Below, piece by piece: positions 8,733 to 16,707 of a stretch of DNA of 59,884 bases. Source of the stretch: Nitrospira sp. Lineage in GTDB: Bacteria; Nitrospirota; Nitrospiria; Nitrospirales; Nitrospiraceae. Numbering within the stretch: position 1 is the stretch's first letter; every line of letters begins with the position of its first letter. The position numbers and the translations under genes are program-made. The DNA lies in contig SWDO01000001.1 in the NCBI GenBank assembly GCA_005116895.1, positions 384,661-444,544 of the forward strand. The letters run 5' to 3'. The notes beneath the pieces were generated by a model. It worked only from the letters and a program-made list of their open reading frames with translations, was not told the DNA's origin and made no database searches.

Positions 8733-9737
8733 TTACGGTTTCGTCTTGGCAGAGGAGTCCTTAGCCTTTTCACCTTCGGCCTTCCCCTTGCCCTTTTCTT
8801 TTTGATCTATTGTGGCGACCTTTTGCTGCTCCATGGCCCCAATTTGTGCCGCAAGCGTCGCAATACGCTGAGCACTGCTGTTCAACGACTCGACCGGTTT
8901 GAAGACCGGCTCGACCCGTACGTCAGGCTTTTTACAGCATTCATGCGGATGGGGAGTCGTCACAGGAAGTATCGACCAAAACATCAGCGAGAACACCACG
9001 CCCACGCCGGCCAACGACGTCAACATCAGCCCTTGATCGGTCGGCACCCGCATCAAATCCCAACGGGTAATGAGCCCTTGATAATTTTCAGACACCGGAC
9101 GGGCAATTTCCGCCATGCGTCGAATGCTCTGCCCAAGAATGGAAATCCCGATGACCGACAAAACGATCAAGACTGCGGACGAAATAGATCCCCAAATCGT
9201 GAGCTCAAGACCGATTCGTTCCGCAATAGGAAGACCAGTATCGAAAAGATGTCTCATGCTTTCCATTTCGGCCATCGAGTGCGACGCAGCGATGGAAATT
9301 TCCGTAACCCGGCTGACAATACACCAGAGGAGCGGAAAAAAGAAAGTCCCAATGAGCGCCGCCCTCCACCAAATCGCAAAGCCAAGACCATCATAGGGTG
9401 GCTCTTTCCGAAGTCGTTCCAAGAAGAACGTTCTCCCAACCAGTCCCAGTGCCCAAATGTCGACCGGAATCGACATCCCAAAAATAATCGGCAGACCGAT
9501 CCCTTCACCAAACTGCCCCTCAAACATGGCAATGATGATGGGAACGGCGAAGACGGTCATGGGACTGGCAAATAATATCAAGAAGGCAAGACCGAACCTT
9601 CCTTCAAAATGCGCCAAACCCATCGTCATGGCAAGCACCGCAAACACCGCCTTAATCGGAATCCCAGTCCAACAGGCGGACCAAAGGATGCTGAACCCGA
9701 TCTTCGTCGGAGACATCGATTCGCGATCTTCAGCCAT
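8733..9737 (-). CDS. Polytopic membrane protein of unknown function in the respiratory cluster
   Basis: 334 residues, not recognised as a known family. About seven hydrophobic segments span residues 10-255, followed by a periplasmic or cytoplasmic tail with HECCKKPD (near 265) and a Lys/Glu/Ala-rich, highly charged end that may form a coiled coil. Conserved-looking features include GLAHFEGRFGL and IAMFEGQFGEGIGLP (acidic-Gly repeats between helices). It lies between the cytochrome b gene (19 bases away) and the bd-like subunit gene, so a structural subunit of the same complex is the simplest inference. The His-x-Cys-Cys cluster could bind a metal; nothing in the sequence proves it. Confidence 0.72.
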   Translation of the reverse strand: MAEDRESMSPTKIGFSILWSACWTGIPIKAVFAVLAMTMGLAHFEGRFGLAFLILFASPMTVFAVPIIIAMFEGQFGEGIGLPIIFGMSIPVDIWALGLVGRTFFLERLRKEPPYDGLGFAIWWRAALIGTFFFPLLWCIVSRVTEISIAASHSMAEMESMRHLFDTGLPIAERIGLELTIWGSISSAVLIVLSVIGISILGQSIRRMAEIARPVSENYQGLITRWDLMRVPTDQGLMLTSLAGVGVVFSLMFWSILPVTTPHPHECCKKPDVRVEPVFKPVESLNSSAQRIATLAAQIGAMEQQKVATIDQKEKGKGKAEGEKAKDSSAKTKP

Positions 9738-9755
9738 GGCTAATCTATCCTAGGA

Positions 9756-10898
9756 CTAATCCAGAAACTCTCGGTTAATCACCGATGCAACCGTGAACAA
9801 GAGAATGAAAACCATGATCGCAATCCAGCTGATGAGGGCAATCGGTCGCTTGAAAATATTCCGCTCGGGATCCTTGTCGATGAACGGGAGCGCGACAAGC
9901 AATACCATGAAGGCAACCGGCAACGCCACCGCCCCCATAAATTGACCGAACTCACCCGCGAACAATTTCAACCGGAGCAGCTGGAAGTAAAACAGAAAGT
10001 ACCATTCAGGTTCAGGATGATAGTCCCCTGGGTCTGGCGCAGCCTCGTCTAATAGGACAACCGGTTCCCAAAGGGCCAAGGCGCAGATACTGACGAAGAC
10101 GAACGCCATCCCGACCATATCCTTCCAAATCTGACGGGGAAAGAAATAGTCGGTCTTCGCCTTGAGCTCTTCCACCGTACCGGTAAAGGGTCCAGCGGGA
10201 GCGGCCACGCGAAATAGAAAGAGATGGAGTCCGGCAAGGGCCATGAGTGCAGCCGGGAGAACCATCACATGCAGGACGAAGAATCGGCTCAATGTCATCT
10301 GCCCAGGAGTCGGCCCCCCTTTCAGAAATCGGGCAATAAAATCACCGATCACGGGGGTCTTATCCAAAATTTCGACACCAACCGTCGTCGCCCAGAACGC
10401 CCGCTGGTCCCAAGGCAAGAGATAGCCTGTAAATCCGAAAGTGATCACCGCCCCGAATAGGGCCAGCCCAACGATCCAGAGTAACTCTCGAGGCTTTTTA
10501 TACGCACCCCAGAGAAACACCTGCGACATGTGGGCGATCACACAGACCACCATCGCACTGGACCCCCAAAAATGGTAGCCCAGGAGGAACCAGCCATAAT
10601 CAACGTCGTGAATGATATATTGCGTACTGGCCCAGGCGTGGTCTGCCGTCGGCACATAATAGAACATAAGCAACGTGCCCGTCAGCGCCTGCATCGCAAA
10701 GATGAACAACAGGATAGAGCCGAACACGTAGGCCCAACGAGACCCACCAGGAAGCGGCTCATTGAGCATCTTGGCCTGCATTTCCTTGAGACCAACACGT
10801 TCGTCTAGGAAAGCAACGAGTCTTTCGATCGCGCTAGGCTGATGATCGGAAATCGTTGCAGGGGATGAATGCTTACTATCCATATCGGCAGCTTTCAA
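9756..10898 (-). CDS. Cytochrome b (bc1/b6f type), full-length
   Basis: 380 residues holding both the heme-binding four-helix N-terminal part and the subunit-IV-like C-terminal part. Heme ligands are His in LLGYHFWG and VIAHMSQ (13 residues between them), and in FFVLHVMVL and LAGLHLFLF (14 between, as in the b6 type rather than mitochondrial b). GAYKKPREL and FTGYLLPWDQ are classic cytochrome b segments, and PEPEWYFLF is the quinol-oxidation-site PEWY motif. So the quinol:cytochrome c oxidoreductase core is intact by motif. Its ATG overlaps the Rieske stop by 4 bases (translational coupling). Electron flow could be forward or, in nitrite oxidisers, reversed toward quinone (inference). Confidence 0.93.
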   Translation of the reverse strand: MKAADMDSKHSSPATISDHQPSAIERLVAFLDERVGLKEMQAKMLNEPLPGGSRWAYVFGSILLFIFAMQALTGTLLMFYYVPTADHAWASTQYIIHDVDYGWFLLGYHFWGSSAMVVCVIAHMSQVFLWGAYKKPRELLWIVGLALFGAVITFGFTGYLLPWDQRAFWATTVGVEILDKTPVIGDFIARFLKGGPTPGQMTLSRFFVLHVMVLPAALMALAGLHLFLFRVAAPAGPFTGTVEELKAKTDYFFPRQIWKDMVGMAFVFVSICALALWEPVVLLDEAAPDPGDYHPEPEWYFLFYFQLLRLKLFAGEFGQFMGAVALPVAFMVLLVALPFIDKDPERNIFKRPIALISWIAIMVFILLFTVASVINREFLD

Positions 10899-11830
10899 AT
10901 GATCCGAATTTGCGACTTCGTACCGGCCTTGAACTCCATATCGATGACCTCAACCTCTCCCCCTGCAGAAACCCTCACAGGCAATGCGTCAAGAGCGCGC
11001 GGGGCCGGGCCATCGAGCACTTTTCCCGCAGCATCATAAATACTGAGATGGCACGGACAGAGAAAGACTTGTCCAAGCGTTTTATGCTGTCGCCACTTGA
11101 ACGCACACCCTAAATGCGGGCACTTGCCGGAGAACGCGAGGTAGGGAACATCTTTCTTGTTGGTCCAGATGGTCTTTCCTCTGGCATCACGGAATTCGGC
11201 GTCCTTGCCTTGATAGACTTTTCCTAGAAGCTCTGGAGTGGCCTGTAACACCCAGACATTTTTATCGACTTCAGCCTCTGGCATATAGGCTTCTTTGACC
11301 TTTTTCTTGTACTTAAACTGCACACCAACATCTTCTTGCTTGATCTTGCTGACATTCCCCACTTTCAGCCATTCATTGTCGAAATCCGCATACATCGGCT
11401 TCATGAGAAAGCGGAGAATCGGATAGGCAATGGGAAGACCGATCAAAAACCCAATGACATTGGTAAAATTCATGAAAAACGTGCGGCGTTTAACACTTTT
11501 CTCCAGATCCGGCAGAGGAACCAACACCTCACCCGGGGTCACATGGATATGGTCTTCGAGATGTGAGATCTCCACTTCATGCGTGGTGACATAGTCATCT
11601 CGTTCAAAGGGAGGTAACGCCAAGATCTCCGTTGACGGCGTACGCAACTGCACTAGATCGTCCGTCACAACCTGGACCTGGCCCATGGCAACTTGTCGCT
11701 CACCGCTCCCATTCACCGATACCACGATGTGGCTGATTTCATGGGAAAGGGGATCAAGCACGACTTTCGTGACTTCACCGATGTCGAGGTCGGTGCACCG
11801 GACCTTGGATTTCAGCTTCGGTTGCAGCAT
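10895..11830 (-). CDS. Rieske [2Fe-2S] protein with N-terminal PRC-barrel-like domain
   Basis: 311 residues. The C-terminal third carries both cluster-binding loops: CPHLGC (near 236) and CPCHLS (near 257), giving the two Cys and two His ligands, plus GPAPRALDALPV after them. A membrane helix lies at about 125-145 (FFMNFTNVIGFLIGLPIAYPI). Unusually, the first about 110 residues form a separate cytoplasmic domain (LKSKVRCTDLDIGEVTKVVL; ISHIVVSVNG) that looks like a PRC-barrel. Typical Rieske proteins have only a short N-terminal segment before the helix. The gene begins at the last base of the preceding cytochrome c stop (1-base overlap). Pairing with the downstream cytochrome b gene is clear; the barrel's role (assembly or docking) is inferred. 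Confidence 0.92.
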   Translation of the reverse strand: MLQPKLKSKVRCTDLDIGEVTKVVLDPLSHEISHIVVSVNGSGERQVAMGQVQVVTDDLVQLRTPSTEILALPPFERDDYVTTHEVEISHLEDHIHVTPGEVLVPLPDLEKSVKRRTFFMNFTNVIGFLIGLPIAYPILRFLMKPMYADFDNEWLKVGNVSKIKQEDVGVQFKYKKKVKEAYMPEAEVDKNVWVLQATPELLGKVYQGKDAEFRDARGKTIWTNKKDVPYLAFSGKCPHLGCAFKWRQHKTLGQVFLCPCHLSIYDAAGKVLDGPAPRALDALPVRVSAGGEVEVIDMEFKAGTKSQIRII

Positions 11831-12642
11831 TAGTTTTTCTTGATCGGCTTGGGGGTATTCACCGAGGTGTTCCTGAACGTCCCTAACCAGGCAGCAAGAG
11901 CCTGCATTTCTTTAGGGTCCATCAGATCTTTAAACTTGTTGGGCATAATGCCCTTCTGCCATTCCTTCTCATACCCCTCGGCCATAAAACTCTTGGGGTT
12001 CCCAATTTTCTCTTGAATCTCATCGACAGTTAACAACGTGCCGATATTATCCAATTCTGGGCCTCGCTTTTTTCCACCCTCACCCCGAAGCTTGTGACAG
12101 TTGTAACATTCTTGCAGTTGCCACTGCTCCTCGCCCACCTTCATAAAATCGCCTGCGCTCGCACTGGCTGCGGCAGGGGGTTTCTCCCCAGCCGGAGGCG
12201 TCGACGCGGCCTGACCTCCGCCAATACCCTTCAGCCGATCCTCAAGCGCTTTGACTTGTGCATCGAGCGCCTTCACCCGAGCAATCAGTTCATCCGCCTT
12301 CCCCTGTGCTGAGCTCTTTCGCTCCTTCTCAAGAAGTTTCCCTATTTTTGCCTTTTCATCTTCTGGATTAAATTGCGGTAACAACGAGGGCCCGACCACA
12401 TAACCAGTAATCAGGATGACCCAAAACACCACGACGGAAACAAGGGACTTCCCACCACTCATGGCTCCGATCGGCTGCGCGTCAAGCAGCATGAAGATGA
12501 TCGCCCCGATCAGCGCGATGACCAAAAAGAGCACTTGAAAGTCAGCCGGCACTGACTGCGATCGCGCGATACCAACCAACACTCCACTGACCGCCAATCC
12601 AATACCTAGTTTTTTGAATATATTCCCCATGCGAATTCCCAT
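11830..12642 (-). CDS. Membrane-anchored monoheme cytochrome c with coiled-coil linker
   Basis: 270 residues. Three hydrophobic segments lie in the first 100 residues, then a charged coiled-coil stretch (about 98-140; KIGKLLEKERKSSAQGKAD...), an Ala/Pro linker, and a cytochrome c domain with CYNCH near 178 (QECYNCHKLRGEGGKKRGPEL). Met in GIMPNKF is a likely axial ligand. The start could be 12642 or 12630 (second ATG); both have purine-rich upstream bases. It lies directly upstream of the Rieske and cytochrome b genes, where it plausibly acts as the cytochrome c1/f equivalent accepting electrons from the Rieske centre (inference from order). Confidence 0.88.
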   Translation of the reverse strand: MGIRMGNIFKKLGIGLAVSGVLVGIARSQSVPADFQVLFLVIALIGAIIFMLLDAQPIGAMSGGKSLVSVVVFWVILITGYVVGPSLLPQFNPEDEKAKIGKLLEKERKSSAQGKADELIARVKALDAQVKALEDRLKGIGGGQAASTPPAGEKPPAAASASAGDFMKVGEEQWQLQECYNCHKLRGEGGKKRGPELDNIGTLLTVDEIQEKIGNPKSFMAEGYEKEWQKGIMPNKFKDLMDPKEMQALAAWLGTFRNTSVNTPKPIKKN

Positions 12643-12669
12643 TGCCTCAGTAAGTGTCTTACACTGTGA

Positions 12670-14382
12670 TTACTTGGCTGCGACGGGGACCGAACTCCCC
12701 TCAGGCTCTCGGGCCCTCGAAACAGAAGGCCGAAGAGCGACCAGCACAGCGAGACTGACGATGGCAATAAAGAAAACGGTGATCGCTGTTATCCACCCAG
12801 CTGAATACGAGAGCGTCGGCGTAAATGACTCCGCCGACAAGTCAGACACCAAGCTATAGGCATGGAAATACTTCTTCAGCAACGACCGCACGGCTCCCAT
12901 CAAGCCCATGATCCACGTTGAGGTAAACGCCAAGAAAATCAGAACGAACTGCGAGACAAAATCGATTTTTCCCCAGAGAATCGTGCCCTGTTTGATGGTT
13001 CGGTTATACAGGACGTAATTGACGACCGTCACGAATACCAGCGTCATGATTGCAGACAGCTTTGCTGGCATCGACGATAAAAAATCCCACCCCTCAGGCA
13101 GTTTCAGCTCATCGGGCATATCGGTTCCCGTCGCCACAAATCCGGCAGGTGTCAGCCACACGGCGTCGCTCGCGAGCATGACGATAAAGCCGATCTTGAT
13201 GACAGTCCGCGCAGAGACAGTCATTGGAATGAACCGGCCAAACAGAAATGGGGACAGTGCAAGGGGTAGCAGGAACGCCAACGACATTGGATCGGGAATC
13301 CAATATTTATTCATCACCCACATGGTGGCGGGAAGGAGAACCACGAGAACAATCGGAGCCAGAATGGTCATCCGTACATTTTCGGCGCCTTCAATTCGTT
13401 TGACGCTGAGCCAACTGTAATAGTTGATTCCCAAGAACAGAAGCCCGATCATCACCCCTTGCATTTCAAAAAACATGGACAGCTGATCGGCCATCATGTA
13501 CGGGCAAAATGAAAAATCGTAATCGCACATTTCGTAGGCCAGCAAGAGCCCTGTGAACGGCTGCAACAGCGAGCCACCCACTGCAATCCAGATGGCAGCG
13601 AAACCCATCCAATCATAGTAGGCTCTCTCCTCCTGCGTCTTCGCCGCCATGTACATATAGGCAGCGATCATCCCAGCAATGAACCCGCCGAACGCTACAT
13701 TCCCATCGATTCGGTGAAGACTCAGAGGGAACCAACTTTGGTTCGCAATCTTATCCCATAAGGAAGCCGCGGCGATAAAATCCTGGGGCGAAACCCCCTC
13801 GGCTTTCGGCGGGGTATTCATGAACGATGTGGGGCCGTTGATCACGAACAAGATCAGCAAACACACGAGATTCAAGACCACGCCCAGCGCAATATGACGC
13901 CCCTTCTTTTCACCTTTCCACACATCCCACGTATAGAGATAGGCATACATGAGGATGGTCTCGGCGATAAACAACGCCGGATATAGAATCGCAAAAACCA
14001 CATAAAATTGATTAATGAACGATGTGGTGAACTGCGGATAGGCCGCAAGTAGGACGAAAACAAAGAAGCCGCCGGTCACCGCCGTCATACTGAAGAGAAT
14101 GACCGTGACCTTGGTGATCTCTTTAGCCAAACGGTCATACCGCGGGTCCTGCTTACGATATCCCAACCATTCCGAAATGACGACAAAGATTGGCGCACCG
14201 AGTATGAACGCGGCGAACAAGATATGGAGCTGAGCGACGATCCATACAGCTGTTCGATTACCGGTGTACGGAAACTCCACCGAAGACGCCCCAACCTCCT
14301 GAGCGCAGACATTGGTGACAGCTACCACACACAGCGAGAACAACACCATGAGAGCCAGGAGACCGCTCGACAGTTTTTTCAC
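12670..14382 (-). CDS. Cytochrome bd oxidase subunit I-like protein (copy 2)
   Basis: 570 residues. It has a signal-like N-terminus (about 6-28), then about 14 membrane segments. WIVAQLHILFAAFILG (His53) and SLHRIDGNVAFGGF (His near 222) correspond to the CydA heme-ligand helices. GRQPW is absent, as in copy 1. Both copies share the YYDWMGF/HYDWMGY and LGINYYSWL/LGSNYYFWL blocks, so they are paralogues. It is the first gene of the long run of closely spaced minus-strand genes ending at 3517, behind a 380-base spacer. A heme-bearing quinol- or cytochrome-linked oxidase-type subunit is inferred; no CydB partner is visible. Confidence 0.8.
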   Translation of the reverse strand: MKKLSSGLLALMVLFSLCVVAVTNVCAQEVGASSVEFPYTGNRTAVWIVAQLHILFAAFILGAPIFVVISEWLGYRKQDPRYDRLAKEITKVTVILFSMTAVTGGFFVFVLLAAYPQFTTSFINQFYVVFAILYPALFIAETILMYAYLYTWDVWKGEKKGRHIALGVVLNLVCLLILFVINGPTSFMNTPPKAEGVSPQDFIAAASLWDKIANQSWFPLSLHRIDGNVAFGGFIAGMIAAYMYMAAKTQEERAYYDWMGFAAIWIAVGGSLLQPFTGLLLAYEMCDYDFSFCPYMMADQLSMFFEMQGVMIGLLFLGINYYSWLSVKRIEGAENVRMTILAPIVLVVLLPATMWVMNKYWIPDPMSLAFLLPLALSPFLFGRFIPMTVSARTVIKIGFIVMLASDAVWLTPAGFVATGTDMPDELKLPEGWDFLSSMPAKLSAIMTLVFVTVVNYVLYNRTIKQGTILWGKIDFVSQFVLIFLAFTSTWIMGLMGAVRSLLKKYFHAYSLVSDLSAESFTPTLSYSAGWITAITVFFIAIVSLAVLVALRPSVSRAREPEGSSVPVAAK

Positions 14383-14763
14383 GATGTCTCGCCCCTTACA
14401 TTAAGAACATACTCAAGAATATTAGCCTCACGATTACTATACATAAATATACCCAGCCAGAGCTTCATGTAACAACCTGAGCTTCAGTGACTATATCGAC
14501 AAGATACCTAGCACTCTTCAGATGCAACCAAGTACCCTATATAGAACATTGAAAGCCAGGCCCCACACAAATTGTCAACAGATATGAACTTAGTGGCAAC
14601 CGAGCATCGCAAATTTCCTAGCCGTTATCTAGGAAATTCCTGAACAATGCACGAAAAACCAGAAGCCCGATTCATCGGCTTAGATGCGCGAGCAAGAAAT
14701 AGACTTCCGGATGCCGACGACGTGAATACATTCGATCAGCAGCAACCCCTGCGATCCTAGCAC
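14383..14763. promoter_or_regulatory. AT-rich promoter region with a perfect 10-bp inverted repeat
   Basis: A non-coding spacer between the cytochrome c gene at 14764 and the long respiratory operon. At 14612-14621 and 14629-14638 lie AATTTCCTAG and its exact inverted copy CTAGGAAATT, separated by 7 bases. There is no T-run beside it, so an operator-type site is as likely as a terminator. Nearer the operon, the minus strand at about 14420-14445 is rich in TATA-like hexamers (for example TATAGTAAT) that could hold a -10 element. The promoter position is inferred. Confidence 0.45.
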
Positions 14764-15252
14764 TCACTTCGCACCAACCTCACTCCACTGCTTCTTCTCT
14801 TCATTCCAGATTTTTCCGGACAGGGCAAAATTCCGTTCATATAGCACGAGCTTCCATCGGTCTTCTTCGGAAAGCTTGCTCTTCCAACCTCGCATCTTGG
14901 TATTCGACACCCCCTCCGAGATACGCCAAAACCATACGGAATCTGAATACAGCTTCATGCGCTCAGGGTTTCTAAAATCCGTGGCACCCGCCTTCACCGG
15001 TTTCCCGTCTTTCCCATGGCAACTGGCACAGTTCACATCGGGATTTTTCTCACCTACGTACAACTTCCTTCCCTCTTCAAGCTTCTGAGAATCCCCCCAC
15101 CAATCTGCCGGCATACGCTTATCAGCATATTCAGCAGGAGCTGGAGGTGGCGGTACAATTGGCCCTTCTCCGCCTTGCTCTCCACCACAACTCGATAATA
15201 GTCCAAGACCCATAACCAACAGAAGGTACATCAATCTTATCCTGATATTCAT
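14764..15252 (-). CDS. Monoheme cytochrome c lipoprotein
   Basis: 162 residues from the ATG at 15252, chosen because GGGAG lies just upstream and the protein then begins with a clean lipoprotein signal (MNIRIRLMYLLLVMGLGLLSSC, Cys22 lipidated). A Pro-rich linker follows (about 32-40). The heme site CASCH (near 77) is in NPDVNCASCHGKDGKPVKAG, and Met in SNTKMRGW is the likely distal ligand. It is upstream of, and on the same strand as, the respiratory operon but separated from it by 510 bases including a possible operator, so it may be expressed separately. Confidence 0.87.
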   Translation of the reverse strand: MNIRIRLMYLLLVMGLGLLSSCGGEQGGEGPIVPPPPAPAEYADKRMPADWWGDSQKLEEGRKLYVGEKNPDVNCASCHGKDGKPVKAGATDFRNPERMKLYSDSVWFWRISEGVSNTKMRGWKSKLSEEDRWKLVLYERNFALSGKIWNEEKKQWSEVGAK

Positions 15253-15465
15253 GACGATCTCCCACTCTGTCATTCGGGAAGATTCTCGCCAAGTCGACGC
15301 GGTTGACAAAGCGGCAGACAAACAAAAAAACGCTTCCGCCGAGGTATCCCACCTCTAACAAAAGCGTTCTGGCTACAATTTCGTCGGCAGCTCTGCACTA
15401 AGGCCCCGCCACACATAAACCGATTCGGCGAGACACTCTGTAGCCCCCAAGGCCGTCATCGGCGA

Positions 15466-16038
15466 TTATGATTTTCTCTTTCCCTGCGACTTCACCCTGC
15501 CTCGCTCTCGCTTCCGCTGAGAACGGACCAGCTTCATCCCGATAACACCTCCAGCTACTGCAACCACCGCCCCGCCCCCCCACCAAATCCACACAGGAGG
15601 CCCACTCACCTCACAACCAGTTCCAAAGTTAACGCGGATTTTCCGGTCACTTTCTAAGTCTTTTTGGTCAAATTCAACCTTAAGGTGTTGCTGCTCCCCT
15701 CTCGCCTCTACCAAAAGGGGATCACCAAAATTGTCATTGTGCAGATGAAACATCGCTTTATAGTAGCCACCTCCATCCGTCCGAACAACCTGACCGTATG
15801 AAATCTTGGTGTCCTTGACAAGAACATCTATACTCGACATCCCCTTCCCATCAGGCCCGCATACATAACCTTCGACCATGAAACGATGGTCCGCTTCATG
15901 CGTGGCTAGAGCCACCCGTGGAAACATTACACTCATGACGAGACAGCAACTCAGGACGGACAGTGCCGCTAGATTTCGGCTAGCAAGCTTCGAACTTGAC
16001 CGCTGGCTGATCACTCGCTCTTTTGAAGAAATACTCAC
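15466..16038 (-). CDS. Exported protein with C-terminal membrane anchor, unknown function
   Basis: The frame is open from 16131; I place the start at the GTG at 16038 because the mature part then follows a normal signal peptide (about residues 15-45, cleaved after VALA). Neither candidate start has a strong ribosome site. After the signal, MVEGYVCGPDGKGMSSIDVLVKD and GGGYYKAMFHLHNDNFGDPL resemble a carboxypeptidase-regulatory/transthyretin-like beta-sandwich, used in many envelope proteins for binding. A C-terminal helix (VWIWWGGGAVVAVAGGVIGM) followed by a very basic tail fixes it in the inner membrane with the domain in the periplasm. It follows hpnH and a small unknown gene; a link to the downstream cytochrome genes is only positional. 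Confidence 0.65.
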   Translation of the reverse strand: MSISSKERVISQRSSSKLASRNLAALSVLSCCLVMSVMFPRVALATHEADHRFMVEGYVCGPDGKGMSSIDVLVKDTKISYGQVVRTDGGGYYKAMFHLHNDNFGDPLLVEARGEQQHLKVEFDQKDLESDRKIRVNFGTGCEVSGPPVWIWWGGGAVVAVAGGVIGMKLVRSQRKRERGRVKSQGKRKS

Positions 16039-16185
16039 TCGCTGTATAACGAGCACACTAGGATTCGGGCAGGCGTTTCTAACACAGCACTCCACCTTTG
16101 TCAACGAAAAGGGCGGTGATTTCGCTGACACACAAATGTTTTTCGAATTTTATATTTTGCAGAATCAGCGGAGTTCGCAGGAGCT

Positions 16186-16578
16186 TCAGAGATAACCCTT
16201 CGTACGCGCGACCGCCTCAATCTTCGCAGCCTCAGTTCGGCGCTCGGACTCTTTTTTTGACACCCAGGTCTCCCATGATTTTCCGTTTGCCGTGTCTTCC
16301 CCGGTGAAGGCAATCGTGGCGATACCAGAGTACGGAATGCGCTGAGCATCTGGACGGTCTGAGGAAAATAACTCTAGATAAGAATCAGCTGAACCGACAT
16401 GTCGATTATAGATATATCCGGTGACCGATTCGCCAGAACGGAGCGTTAACGTCACATCACCACGATAGTCGAACGCGAGTTCGACAGCTTCCGTTATTTC
16501 CGCAGTGGATCTCGGCGTAAAAAGACGCCCTTCGAGAGAATCGGTCATGCTCGCGATATGATTTTTTGTGTCAGTCAT
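16186..16578 (-). CDS. Conserved-looking small soluble protein, unknown
   Basis: 130 residues, no signal and no membrane segment. The core (about 32-100) alternates beta-type segments, YRGDVTLTLRSGESVTGYIYN and QRIPYSGIATIAFTG, suggesting a small barrel (Sm- or SH3-like). The end is a charged helix (WETWVSKKESERRTEAAKIE). It is encoded 130 bases after hpnH on the same strand, so it may be co-transcribed with hopanoid functions, but nothing in the sequence proves that. I do not recognise the family with confidence. Confidence 0.65.
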   Translation of the reverse strand: MTDTKNHIASMTDSLEGRLFTPRSTAEITEAVELAFDYRGDVTLTLRSGESVTGYIYNRHVGSADSYLELFSSDRPDAQRIPYSGIATIAFTGEDTANGKSWETWVSKKESERRTEAAKIEAVARTKGYL

Positions 16579-16651
16579 GGTGAGGTTCTCGTTCGTGATG
16601 TCTCTTTCGTGAAACGCTGTCCACCCTGATGAACTAGGGATGACGCTCGCT

Positions 16652-16675
16652 CGCCTCGCGGCGAAGCCGAGGGCC
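16652..16675 (-). terminator. REP-like hairpin downstream of hpnH
   Basis: CCTCG at 16654-16658 pairs with CGAGG at 16668-16672, with a GC/GC inner stem closed by a GAA loop. It lies about 35 bases after the hpnH stop. There is no T-run, so it may be a repetitive extragenic palindrome or a transcript-stabilising hairpin rather than a classical terminator. Confidence 0.3.
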
Positions 16676-16707
16676 TCGCTGAGTCGAAGCGGGCTTCACA
16701 AGCACTG

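Noticed and set aside
8706..9575. Long plus-strand frame opposite the 334-residue membrane protein
   Set aside because: Composition is Arg/His/Asn-rich without hydrophobic or family features; the minus-strand frame has consistent membrane helices and correct spacing to its neighbours.
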